Shown piece by piece: positions 8,635-16,129 of a DNA stretch of 64,000 bases (the first letter of the stretch is position 1; every line of letters begins with the position of its first letter). Source of the stretch: Planctomycetaceae bacterium (lineage in GTDB: Bacteria > Planctomycetota > Phycisphaerae > Tepidisphaerales > Tepidisphaeraceae); contig JAIYCY010000029.1 of assembly GCA_027487775.1 (NCBI GenBank), positions 62,001 to 126,000 on the forward strand, read 5' to 3'. Both the position numbers and the translations under genes were made by a program. A model generated the notes under the pieces. That model was not told where the DNA came from. It worked only from the letters and a program-made list of their open reading frames with translations, and searched no databases.

Positions 8635-10725
8635 ATGCAGCGTTCGCGTCAGATTATCGTAGCCGCCGTCGCGGCTGTTTTGGCTCCGTCGATGGCCTTT
8701 GGTCAGACGGTGATCAGTTCGTTCACCGAGGATTTCGAGGACGGAAGCGCCGCCAGTCGCTGGACGTTTACGAGCCGTGAATCCAACGGCTCGGTTCCGG
8801 CGAGCCTGACGGGCGACGGTTCGGCGAATTTCAACGCGGAGATCGCCACCACGCCTGCCCCGGTTCTTTTTAGCCCCTACACGGTGGGTACGGTGCCCGC
8901 CGGCCTGAGCGGCGGAACGCGTGCTGCGACCGTGAGCGCCAACGACAACGACTCACTTGCACGTCTGGCCAAGAGCGCGATCACGCCGAACAGCTTCATC
9001 GTCTCCGGCGACTTCCGCGCCCGGGTCGACATCTTCGCCAGCTTCAGTGACCCGACCGCACCCAATGTGGGCTCTTCGGAGTTTATCATGGTCGGTCTAA
9101 ACACCGACACCACCGACCCGAACGTCGCGCCCACCCGTGTGAACGGCCCGACGCTTGCTGCTCTGAACGCCGATCCGCTGAACGCCCAGTCCGGCTATAG
9201 CTTCCATCTCGCCAATGAAGGTGGCTACGCGGGCGACGTTCGTTTGTACGCCGCCGAAGCCAACGACGACGGCCCGAACTTCGTCAAGCGCAACGCGGGC
9301 TGGACTGGCACGTACTCTGAATACGTCTTCAATGGAACCAACCAATACACCGGCGGTCGTACCACGCCTGGTGAGATGAACTTCAACACGTATTACAACA
9401 GCGTGTTTCCTGCCTCGCAGGGCTTCCTCGACGAAGGCACGCCGGGCGGAAAGTGGTATCAGTCAGAGCTCGTTCAGCGTGGCAACATTGCGACATTCCT
9501 GGCCAACGGGAAGGTCATTGGCACGATTTTCACGCAAGCCCCGCGTGCTGGTCGGGTGAGCCTCGGCGTGTATGACGCAGCCACATCGGTTCCGCCGGTT
9601 GCGGGTCGTCCGCAGTCGTACATCATGTTCGACAACGTCCTGATCGATCAGCTTTCGGGCGCACCGCTGAACACGCTTTCGAGCGGTGACACGTATGCGG
9701 TCTTCACCAGCGGAGCGACCGAGACGGTCGGCGGTGCATTTGCGATGACGGGTCTGAGCTTTGATACGGCCAGCACAACGCTCGCGGGCACCGGTGCGAT
9801 CACGCTAGGCGGAGAGGGCTATGCAGCCGTCTACGCCAACGCCGGTAACCACGTCGTCAGCAAGCCGATCGTCGTGAACAGTGGGATTTCGGTGTATGTC
9901 GATCAGGACGACTCGCTTGATCTGACGAGCGTGAGCTATGGCGCGGGTTCGCGGGACTTCCACAAGCTCGGTCGGGGCACGCTCCGCATCGGTCAGATTC
10001 GCACGCGAAGCCTGACGATCGCAGCGGGTCCGCTGAAGCTGATCGCGGGCACGAGCAAGGTTGAGCACTTGATTTTCGGTTACAGCCCGACGGCCTTGAA
10101 CGGCGATGCGACGCTCCTGGACGTCGGTCGTTCGATTCTCGCGGTCGATTATCCGGCAGGCCCGCTTGCGACCGGCGTGACGACGCTGAGCCCGCTGGCG
10201 AGCATTGCAGATCGGCTCAACACCGGCTTCGCGGGCGGCGCATGGAACGGCCCGGGCATCATCAGTTCGGACATCGTCGCAGCGGGTGAAGGTTTCACCA
10301 TCCGCCTCGCCGAAGCCAGTGCTCTGGGTTATGCCGACGGCTCGACGTGGGCTGGCACGACGATCGATGCGTCGACCGTGCTGTTCGGCTTCACCAGCGT
10401 TGCAGACTTCGACCTCGATCAGACCGTCGGTTTCTCCGACTTGCTTCGTCTGGCTCGAAACTACAACGTGACCGATCTGGATCCATTCACCAGCTACTAC
10501 TTCGGTGACACCAACAGCGACGGCGCGGTCAACTTCACTGACCTGCTCGCCTTGGCGCGTGCCTATGGCACGACGATCTCTGCGTCGGGCGAAATCGGTC
10601 TGGACGCGGCGATGAATGCCAACTTCCCGGCCGACTGGGCGCTCGCCGTCTCGATGGTGCCCGAGCCCGCAACGCTCGGCGTCGTGGCGGGCCTGAGCGT
10701 GCTCGGCCTGCGTCGTCGTCGCTGA
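8635..10725 (+). CDS. Large PEP-CTERM protein with dockerin-like repeats
   Basis: 696 residues. The signal peptide (RQIIVAAVAAVLAPSMAFGQ) is followed by a jelly-roll/lectin-like N-terminal region beginning FTEDFEDGSAASRW. The middle is autotransporter-like beta-rich sequence (SGDTYAVFTSGATETVGGAF; ITLGGEGYAAVYANAG). Near the C-terminus two Asp-rich dockerin-like repeats are seen: FDLDQTVGFSDLLRLARNYN and DTNSDGAVNFTDLLALARAY. The protein ends with VPEPATLGVVAGLSVLGL and four arginines. ATG 8635 is chosen because AAGGAG (8621-8626) lies 8 nt upstream; the longer TTG frame swallows that SD. A strong terminator follows at 10837. Likely extracellular, exosortase-sorted, with calcium-bound repeats. 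Confidence 0.9.
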   Translation: MQRSRQIIVAAVAAVLAPSMAFGQTVISSFTEDFEDGSAASRWTFTSRESNGSVPASLTGDGSANFNAEIATTPAPVLFSPYTVGTVPAGLSGGTRAATVSANDNDSLARLAKSAITPNSFIVSGDFRARVDIFASFSDPTAPNVGSSEFIMVGLNTDTTDPNVAPTRVNGPTLAALNADPLNAQSGYSFHLANEGGYAGDVRLYAAEANDDGPNFVKRNAGWTGTYSEYVFNGTNQYTGGRTTPGEMNFNTYYNSVFPASQGFLDEGTPGGKWYQSELVQRGNIATFLANGKVIGTIFTQAPRAGRVSLGVYDAATSVPPVAGRPQSYIMFDNVLIDQLSGAPLNTLSSGDTYAVFTSGATETVGGAFAMTGLSFDTASTTLAGTGAITLGGEGYAAVYANAGNHVVSKPIVVNSGISVYVDQDDSLDLTSVSYGAGSRDFHKLGRGTLRIGQIRTRSLTIAAGPLKLIAGTSKVEHLIFGYSPTALNGDATLLDVGRSILAVDYPAGPLATGVTTLSPLASIADRLNTGFAGGAWNGPGIISSDIVAAGEGFTIRLAEASALGYADGSTWAGTTIDASTVLFGFTSVADFDLDQTVGFSDLLRLARNYNVTDLDPFTSYYFGDTNSDGAVNFTDLLALARAYGTTISASGEIGLDAAMNANFPADWALAVSMVPEPATLGVVAGLSVLGLRRRR

Positions 10726-10836
10726 TCTCTGGTCACGCATGCGTCGGACCGGCCGATCATCTGCCGGTTCGACGCTCTGCTTTAGGTCGCAAGGCATCTA
10801 GCAGATTCAATCAGCGCGACACAACCCACCCAAGAC

Positions 10837-10868
10837 AAGAGCACCGGACGCGCGTCCGGTGCTCTTTG
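10837..10868 (+). terminator. Palindromic intrinsic terminator after the PEP-CTERM gene
   Basis: A perfect 30-nt palindrome (10837-10866, AAGAGCACCGGACGC and its complement) ends in TCTTT. It lies 111 bp after the PEP-CTERM stop. Because it is palindromic and begins with AAAGAGC on the other strand, it could also serve the convergent minus-strand gene. Confidence 0.8.
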
Positions 10869-10878
10869 CTTTCGCGAC

Positions 10879-11046
10879 ATGGAAGTCATTCCGGTGGAGA
10901 AACCTGATCCGATGAAAAAACCAGATCCGATTGGAAAACCAGATCCGATGGGAAAACCAGATCCGATGGAGAAACCTGATCCGATGAAAAAACCAGTTCC
11001 GATGAAAGAAGTCGATCCGATCGAAGCCGAGTCGGCGGGTGGTTGA
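10879..11046 (+). CDS. Possible 55-residue protein of six KPDPMx repeats
   Basis: An open frame from ATG 10879 to TGA 11044-11046 reads MEVIPVE followed by six hexapeptide units of the type KPDPMK/KPDPMG/KPDPIG and a short acidic tail (EAESAGG). The 18-bp units keep the frame exactly, while wobble bases vary (CCT/CCA; GAG/GGA/AAA), which fits selection on protein. Against it: no SD is visible and it starts only 10 nt after a terminator hairpin. The opposite strand is also open and reads FIGSGF repeats. No known family recognised; I cannot say whether it is expressed. Confidence 0.35.
   Translation: MEVIPVEKPDPMKKPDPIGKPDPMGKPDPMEKPDPMKKPVPMKEVDPIEAESAGG
10897..11004. repeat. 18-bp tandem repeat, six copies
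   Basis: Six head-to-tail 18-bp units of the type RRNAAACCWGATCCGATG fill 10897-11004, each encoding a KPDPMx hexapeptide on the plus strand. They lie in the gap between a PEP-CTERM gene and a convergent LEPR-type gene. Confidence 0.9.
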
Positions 11047-11132
11047 CCCCGAGACACGGCCTGTCAGACGATCCGCCGGCATGGGCGGATCAGCTCAGGC
11101 GAGCAAGGTTGCAACAATTGAGCAAGGTCGCA

Positions 11133-13574
11133 TTACGCGAGGAGTTCATTGTTGCGTTGGTCATTGGTGCTTCTGCGGGCGGACTGTGGGGTTTGCGTGT
11201 TGGTGGAGGTTGATCGCACACCTGCGCTGAAGATCGGGGCGGATCGAGTGGAAGCAAGTGAGAGGTTGTAGTTTCGTGCGAGTGAGAGGAGGTCGGTGAA
11301 ACCGACGGTGTCATCGAAGTTGAAGTCGCCACCGCTCCAGGCACCGGCGAGGTTGTAGTTGCGTGCGAGGGCGAGGAGGTCGGCGAAGCCGACGGTGCCA
11401 TCGAGGTTTGAATCGCCGGAGAGGGTTCGTCGAATGAGGGTGTCGGTGGGGGCGACGGGCAGGTCTCCGAAGAGGCTGGCGCCGATGTCGGAAGCGATGG
11501 CGTGTCCGAGCGCGTCGTCGGTGGTGCTTGAGGCGGCGACGCTGGAGATGATGGCCGGCGCGGGTCCGTTCCATGATCCGCCGTCGTATCCGTTTCGGAT
11601 GAACGTGCGGATGGTGGAGAAGGGTGTGCCGGTGACGATCATGGGATTGTCGGCGAGGTCGAGGATTCCGCTGTTGTTGAGGGAGCTGAGTTTGAGAGTG
11701 TTTGAGCCGCCCGCCGCGACTTGGACACGTCCGCCGACGTTGATGAGGAGCGTGCCGATGTCAGCTTCGACGGTATCGAAGATGACGGTAGCGCCTGCGT
11801 TGGCGGTGACGTTATCGAGTCCGGTTCCTGTGCGGACGACGGCGGTGACTTCGCCTGAGACGCTGAAGGTATCGAGGCCACCAAGTCCATCGAGCAGGAA
11901 TCGTTCGGTGCCCGAATGTGCGAGGCTGACCGCGCCGCTGAGGTTGACGGCGGTGAGGGTCATGGTGTTGGCGGATTCATTGCCGACGACGGTGACGGCA
12001 TCGAAGCCGTCGTTGCCGTTGAAGGTGATGGGTGTGGCGAGTCCGGTTGGGAGGGTGAGCGAGTCGGCGGCTGCGCTTCCGAGGACGCTGATGGATTCGA
12101 CAGCGGAGAAGCTGGCTTGTACGGGTCCCGTGACCGTACTGGAAGATAAAGACCAGGCGCTCCCGGTGGCTGCAGAGTCGAGGATGAGGACGTCTGTGCC
12201 GGTCCCTGCATCGATGGAGACGGGGACGGTGATATCTGTTCCGAGCGTGATGGTGTCGTTGCCTGCGCCTGCCTGGATGGCGATGGAGGTGACGTCGGCG
12301 AGGTTGAAGCGGTGTTCCCACGCGGGGAGGTTTCCGGTTCCGCCGAGTGAGCCAGTTCCGCCGGGATCGGTGCCGATATCGACGCTGACGACGAGTTCAG
12401 ATCCGACGACGCGGATATCGAAGGCATCGGCGCTGCTGGAGGAATTGGTGAAGCTGTTGGTATTGCTGCCGCGTACGGTGAGAACGCCGGTGGTGCTGTT
12501 GCGGTGGGCGTAGAAGGAACCGAATTGTGCGGGATTTTGTCCTGTGAAGCCGTAGGCATCGCGGAACATGAGCGAGAAGATTTGGTTGGGTTTGTAGCGT
12601 ACGCCGAACTCATAGACGGCGTTTCCGATGTCGTTTTGACCGACGTACGTCACGCCGTCGATGGTACGGGTGGCCGGGCCTGAGGAGTGGATGGCTTCGT
12701 TGAAGTCTTGCCCGCCTGATCCGCCGTTGTTGCTGGTCATGAGGTGTGTGACGCTCGGACCTTCGAAGATGAAGAATCGTCCGACGCCGCCACCTTCGGC
12801 GTTGTCGGCGACGCCGGTGTCGGTGGTTCTGCTGGTCCAGCCGCTGAGTGTGTTAAAGAGGCCCAGTGTGTGGGTGAGTTCGGCGGCGACGACGGTATAG
12901 AAATCGCCTCGTCCGGAGGCCGGGCTGCCGGATTGTGCCTGTCCGGTGAAGGCATGTTGGATGGTTCCGAGGAATTCGCTGTCGTCTGCGGGTGTGGTGT
13001 CGATGAACCAGCCCTTGAAGGGGTCGGTCGTGCTGGTGTTACCGCCTCCCATGGTGACTGATCCGCTGCGGGGCTTTCCGCCTAGCGCACCTGTGAGGCC
13101 AGCGGAGGCGCCGAATCCGCTTCCTGCGCTACTCATGCTGAGGGTGAGGTTGAAATTGACGTTTGAGGAGTAATTGAAGCTGCCGATCATCCGTTCGAAG
13201 TCGATGATGACCTGATCGACGACGCGTCGGGCGGTTTCGGCCTCGGCGCCGAAGATGTCATCGAAGCGATCGTCGCCCGATCCGCTGATGACGCCTCGAT
13301 TGGTCCAGACGATGTTGGCGGGGGTTGAGTTTTCGCTATTGCTGTTGAGGTAGGGGACTTCTTTGGTGGGGACGAACCCGGGAATTTCCTCAACGACGGG
13401 CGTATTGAATCCGTGGAGGCTGGGCACGTGCGAGGTTCCGCCGAGCGGATTGATTTCGCTGAGCGTGTTTGCGTGCGGGTTAATGCAGAGCATTCGACGG
13501 GGCTCGAGGGCATCGATGGCGCGTGAGAGGCTTGAGCGCAAGCGTTGAACGGGCAGATGTTTGCGAGATGACAT
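11133..13574 (-). CDS. Secreted LEPR-type protein with degenerate zinc-protease motif and dockerin-like C-terminus
   Basis: 813 residues. The N-terminus has a planctomycete export segment (LSRAIDALEPRRMLCIN). A protease-like region of about 250 residues contains VVAAELTHTLGLF; this aligns with the HExxH zinc motif of metzincin-like proteases, but the first His is replaced by Ala. The middle is repetitive beta-helix/VCBS-like sequence (FNGNDGFDAVTVVGNESANTM). The end has two dockerin-like repeats (SGDSNLDGTVGFADLLALAR; FNFDDTVGFTDLLSLARNY). AAGGAG lies 8 nt before the ATG. It is probably cell-surface or extracellular. Whether it keeps enzymatic activity is doubtful given the altered motif. Confidence 0.8.
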   Translation of the reverse strand: MSSRKHLPVQRLRSSLSRAIDALEPRRMLCINPHANTLSEINPLGGTSHVPSLHGFNTPVVEEIPGFVPTKEVPYLNSNSENSTPANIVWTNRGVISGSGDDRFDDIFGAEAETARRVVDQVIIDFERMIGSFNYSSNVNFNLTLSMSSAGSGFGASAGLTGALGGKPRSGSVTMGGGNTSTTDPFKGWFIDTTPADDSEFLGTIQHAFTGQAQSGSPASGRGDFYTVVAAELTHTLGLFNTLSGWTSRTTDTGVADNAEGGGVGRFFIFEGPSVTHLMTSNNGGSGGQDFNEAIHSSGPATRTIDGVTYVGQNDIGNAVYEFGVRYKPNQIFSLMFRDAYGFTGQNPAQFGSFYAHRNSTTGVLTVRGSNTNSFTNSSSSADAFDIRVVGSELVVSVDIGTDPGGTGSLGGTGNLPAWEHRFNLADVTSIAIQAGAGNDTITLGTDITVPVSIDAGTGTDVLILDSAATGSAWSLSSSTVTGPVQASFSAVESISVLGSAAADSLTLPTGLATPITFNGNDGFDAVTVVGNESANTMTLTAVNLSGAVSLAHSGTERFLLDGLGGLDTFSVSGEVTAVVRTGTGLDNVTANAGATVIFDTVEADIGTLLINVGGRVQVAAGGSNTLKLSSLNNSGILDLADNPMIVTGTPFSTIRTFIRNGYDGGSWNGPAPAIISSVAASSTTDDALGHAIASDIGASLFGDLPVAPTDTLIRRTLSGDSNLDGTVGFADLLALARNYNLAGAWSGGDFNFDDTVGFTDLLSLARNYNLSLASTRSAPIFSAGVRSTSTNTQTPQSARRSTNDQRNNELLA

Positions 13575-13704
13575 CAGGCGATCTCCTTAGGTGTCGTACG
13601 GCGTCGGGTTGTCGGGAAGACTTCTTGATCTGGCGGTCGCAACCGAAGCGGCCGGGGCGGATTGGGCGTTTACTTTATCCGCAGATGCGGGGATTGTAGC
13701 CGGA

Positions 13705-14193
13705 ATGTTCTCGAAAGTGCAGTCGATTTTTCGCATTGTTCTTGTTGTGGGTCTTGCGGTTTGGTTTGGTGGACTGGTGCAGCTGCTGATGGATGTGACG
13801 ACGTTGTTCCGGGCCTTCCCGAAAGATGTATCGGACGTAGCGGTGCAGGCTGCTCCGGAACTGTTCCACCAGAGCCAATGGGTGCAGGCGATTGCGGGGC
13901 TGATGACGCTTGCGAGCGTCGTGGTGATGCGGATATTCGCCTGCTCGCGTGGGCGGAAATGGCTCATGCGTTGCGTGGTCGGCGCGCTCGTGATGTCGGC
14001 GACCTCGACGCTCTGGGTGACGCCCAAGATCGACGCACTTCGCGAATCCGACCAACGTGGCTCGCCTTCGTTTCGATATTGGCATGGGGTCTCCAACATG
14101 GTTTACCTCGCCCAACTCACGCTCGTCGGCGTGTCGCTTGTTTTGTTGCCAAACGTCCTGCGAGTCGACACATGCGAATTGCCTCGCCCATGA
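13705..14193 (+). CDS. Small integral membrane protein (DUF4149/TMEM205-like)
   Basis: About 162 residues with four predicted membrane helices: FRIVLVVGLAVWFGGLVQLL, AIAGLMTLASVVVMRIF, WLMRCVVGALVMSATSTLWV and MVYLAQLTLVGVSLVLLPNV. A WFGG in the first helix, an FH(Q) in the first loop and a charged segment KIDALRE after the third helix are like DUF4149 proteins. I start at ATG 13705, where the first helix begins; the frame stays open to GTG 13591 but that extension is poor. No SD is seen. Function unknown. It is divergent from the LEPR-type gene. Confidence 0.6.
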   Translation: MFSKVQSIFRIVLVVGLAVWFGGLVQLLMDVTTLFRAFPKDVSDVAVQAAPELFHQSQWVQAIAGLMTLASVVVMRIFACSRGRKWLMRCVVGALVMSATSTLWVTPKIDALRESDQRGSPSFRYWHGVSNMVYLAQLTLVGVSLVLLPNVLRVDTCELPRP

Positions 14194-14605
14194 CCGGGCC
14201 GAGCCGTTGATGTCTGGCAATCGCCTGCCGGATCGCATGGTCCAAAGTGCCTCCCAATCCAACGTGCGCGCTGCGCGGATGCGTCCGCAGGTGCGCAGCG
14301 CCGAGGCGAGATTTTTTGAAAAAGCGCTCGCCAAGTCGGGGAAATGGTGAATCGCGATCGAAAAATGGGGCATTTGCACCCATTCAGGCGTCGCGAGCCA
14401 TCATGTGAAGTGCACGTTTAGACACGCTCGCGCGCGTCTTTGGCGGGCTCATGTGACACGTTTGATGCGCTTGCGCACCATCCTCGCGCTCGCCTTCGGT
14501 CGGGTGCCCCGCCTTAGGTCGGGTGCCCAGCCTTCGGTTGGGCGGCTTTCGTCGTGTCAAGTTTCTTCGATGTTCGGGTGCGTGGGTGGGATGCTGGAGG
14601 CGATG
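14194..14605. other. Intergenic region with three 19-bp imperfect repeats
   Basis: No gene recognised. A unit of about 19 bp, CGCCTTCGGTCGGGTGCCC, is repeated three times at 14491-14509, 14510-14528 and 14529-14546, the last imperfect. GCC/GGC complementarity lets neighbouring units fold. It lies between a plus-strand membrane gene and the 3' end of rsmA. Confidence 0.55.
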
Positions 14606-15499
14606 TCATGGAGACGTCATGGATCTGGCGGATCGATGGAGTGATTGCAGCGTGGGGATGTCGAGTGTTTCCGGGCGGGCCTGTGGATCGAGATGTGGGT
14701 GATGGGCGAGGATGGCGTCGGCGTTGAGATCGCACTGGAACAATGCCCGTCGGAGTGTTTTTCGGCGATAGGCGAAGAGTCGGTGGACGAACTCTCCGAA
14801 GCCATCGGGCAGTGTGAGGTGATCGAGACGTCGGACGACGACGAGTGCAGAATCGATTGAAGGCGCGGGCCAGAATGCGCTGGGCGGGAGGATTCGCAGG
14901 AGTTCGGCCGAGCCCATGGATTGTACCATGACGGTGAGGGGTCCCCACGCGTCGCTGCCGGGGGTGGCTCGGAGTCGCTCGGCGACCTCGCGTTGGACGG
15001 TGAAGGCAAGCAGTTTTACGTCCGCGCGGAGCAATTCGACGATGAGTGGGCTGGCGACGTTGTAGGGGAGATTGGCGATGAGTTTCCAGGGTGGGTCGCG
15101 TGTGATTCTTTCGAGCAGTTCGGGGGCGAGTGCGTGTTTGCCGTCGAGGGCATCCCCTTCGATGAGTTGGAATTGGTGTTGATCGGCCAACTGATTTCGC
15201 AGGATGCCCGCGAGGTCTCGGTCGATTTCGACAGCGAGCACGCGAGCGCCGCGTGCCAGCAATTCGCTGGTGAGTGTGCCGGTGCCTGGTCCGATCTCCA
15301 GGACACGGTCGCCGGGCGAGATTTCGCCAGCGTCAGCGACGGTGCGGACGAGATTGGCGTCGGTCATGAAGTTTTGTCCGAACCGCTTTCGTGGGCGGGT
15401 GCTGGCAGCGTTCAGGAGGTCCTGGATGTCGCGACGTGTTTGAGGCACGGGGGTCGAGCATACATCTTCTGATGTCGATCGGTTAGTATTCCGTGGCAT
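14606..15499 (-). CDS. rsmA: 16S rRNA dimethyladenosine transferase RsmA (KsgA)
   Basis: Dimethylates two adjacent adenosines in the 3' hairpin of 16S rRNA during 30S assembly. 297 residues. The family motifs are all present: RKRFGQNFMTDANLV near residue 37, VLEIGPGTGTLTSELLARG for SAM binding, LAVEIDRDL, and the catalytic NLPYNVASPLIVELL (IANLPY). The late PPSAFWPAPSIDSALVVV segment is also typical. The N-terminal ~36 residues precede the conserved core. An inner start is possible, as E. coli KsgA has a shorter lead. The start codon overlaps the ATG of the opposite-strand regulator. Confidence 0.95.
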   Translation of the reverse strand: MPRNTNRSTSEDVCSTPVPQTRRDIQDLLNAASTRPRKRFGQNFMTDANLVRTVADAGEISPGDRVLEIGPGTGTLTSELLARGARVLAVEIDRDLAGILRNQLADQHQFQLIEGDALDGKHALAPELLERITRDPPWKLIANLPYNVASPLIVELLRADVKLLAFTVQREVAERLRATPGSDAWGPLTVMVQSMGSAELLRILPPSAFWPAPSIDSALVVVRRLDHLTLPDGFGEFVHRLFAYRRKTLRRALFQCDLNADAILAHHPHLDPQARPETLDIPTLQSLHRSARSMTSP

Positions 15500-15995
15500 G
15501 AAGAGTCATGAAATTCTCCGCGAAGCGATGGACGAGCCCGGGGTCAAAGCAGTGGCGGCGGCGCTGAAGGTTTCGCCCGCGCTGGTTTACAAATGGTGTG
15601 AACCTGCGGCGACGGATTCGGACCCCGATCAGTCCGGCACGCGAAATCCGCTCGATCGCGTGCGTGACATTTACGCGATGACCAAGGACATTCGCGTGAT
15701 CCGATGGCTTTGCAACGAAGCCGACGGGTTTTTCGTCAGCAATCCTGTTCCTGACATTCGTCGAACGGTGGACGAACAGATTTACGACGAGACGCGTCGG
15801 ATGTTCCGTTCATTCAGCGCGCTGCTTGACGAGATCACATCCAGCACCAACGACGATCCGTACATTGATACGGAAGAAGCCGACCTGATTCGCGATAAGT
15901 GGGAGGATTTGAAGGCGATCCTCGAGCGCTTTGTGATCAGTTGCGAGAAGGGTCATTTCCACTTGAAGAGCCGTGCGATGCTGCACAAGAAGTGA
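15498..15995 (+). CDS. Phage CII-like (CP76) helix-turn-helix DNA-binding protein
   Basis: 165 residues. An N-terminal helix-turn-helix is likely: GVKAVAAALKVSPALVYKWC. It is followed by NPLDRVRDIYAMTKDIRVIRWLCNEADGFFVSNP, a signature I associate with the phage regulatory protein CII (PF06892) family. The C-terminal half is helical and acidic. No other phage gene is near, so this is a domesticated version of the family, probably a small transcription regulator. The ATG overlaps the rsmA start on the other strand. A TAGTAT box at 15484-15489 leaves only 8 nt before the ATG, so a leaderless transcript is possible. Confidence 0.75.
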   Translation: MKSHEILREAMDEPGVKAVAAALKVSPALVYKWCEPAATDSDPDQSGTRNPLDRVRDIYAMTKDIRVIRWLCNEADGFFVSNPVPDIRRTVDEQIYDETRRMFRSFSALLDEITSSTNDDPYIDTEEADLIRDKWEDLKAILERFVISCEKGHFHLKSRAMLHKK

Positions 15996-16129
15996 GGGGT
16001 GTCTCGGGAATCTGAGCGACTTTTGGAACCGAATCACGGTCGGGGCGTCTATTGAGACAACCATCCACGCGGTGGGATTGCTTGTCGCGTATGGTTGGTA
16101 GATTTTTGCATTTCAGACTCGGAGGAACC

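Noticed and set aside
9805-10797. 330-codon minus-strand frame
   Set aside because: Antisense of the large PEP-CTERM gene; arginine-rich, no start signal.
10782-11057. 91-codon minus-strand frame of FIGSGF repeats
   Set aside because: Also open, but it reads back through the terminator hairpin and has no SD; it is probably the complement of the KPDPMx repeat.
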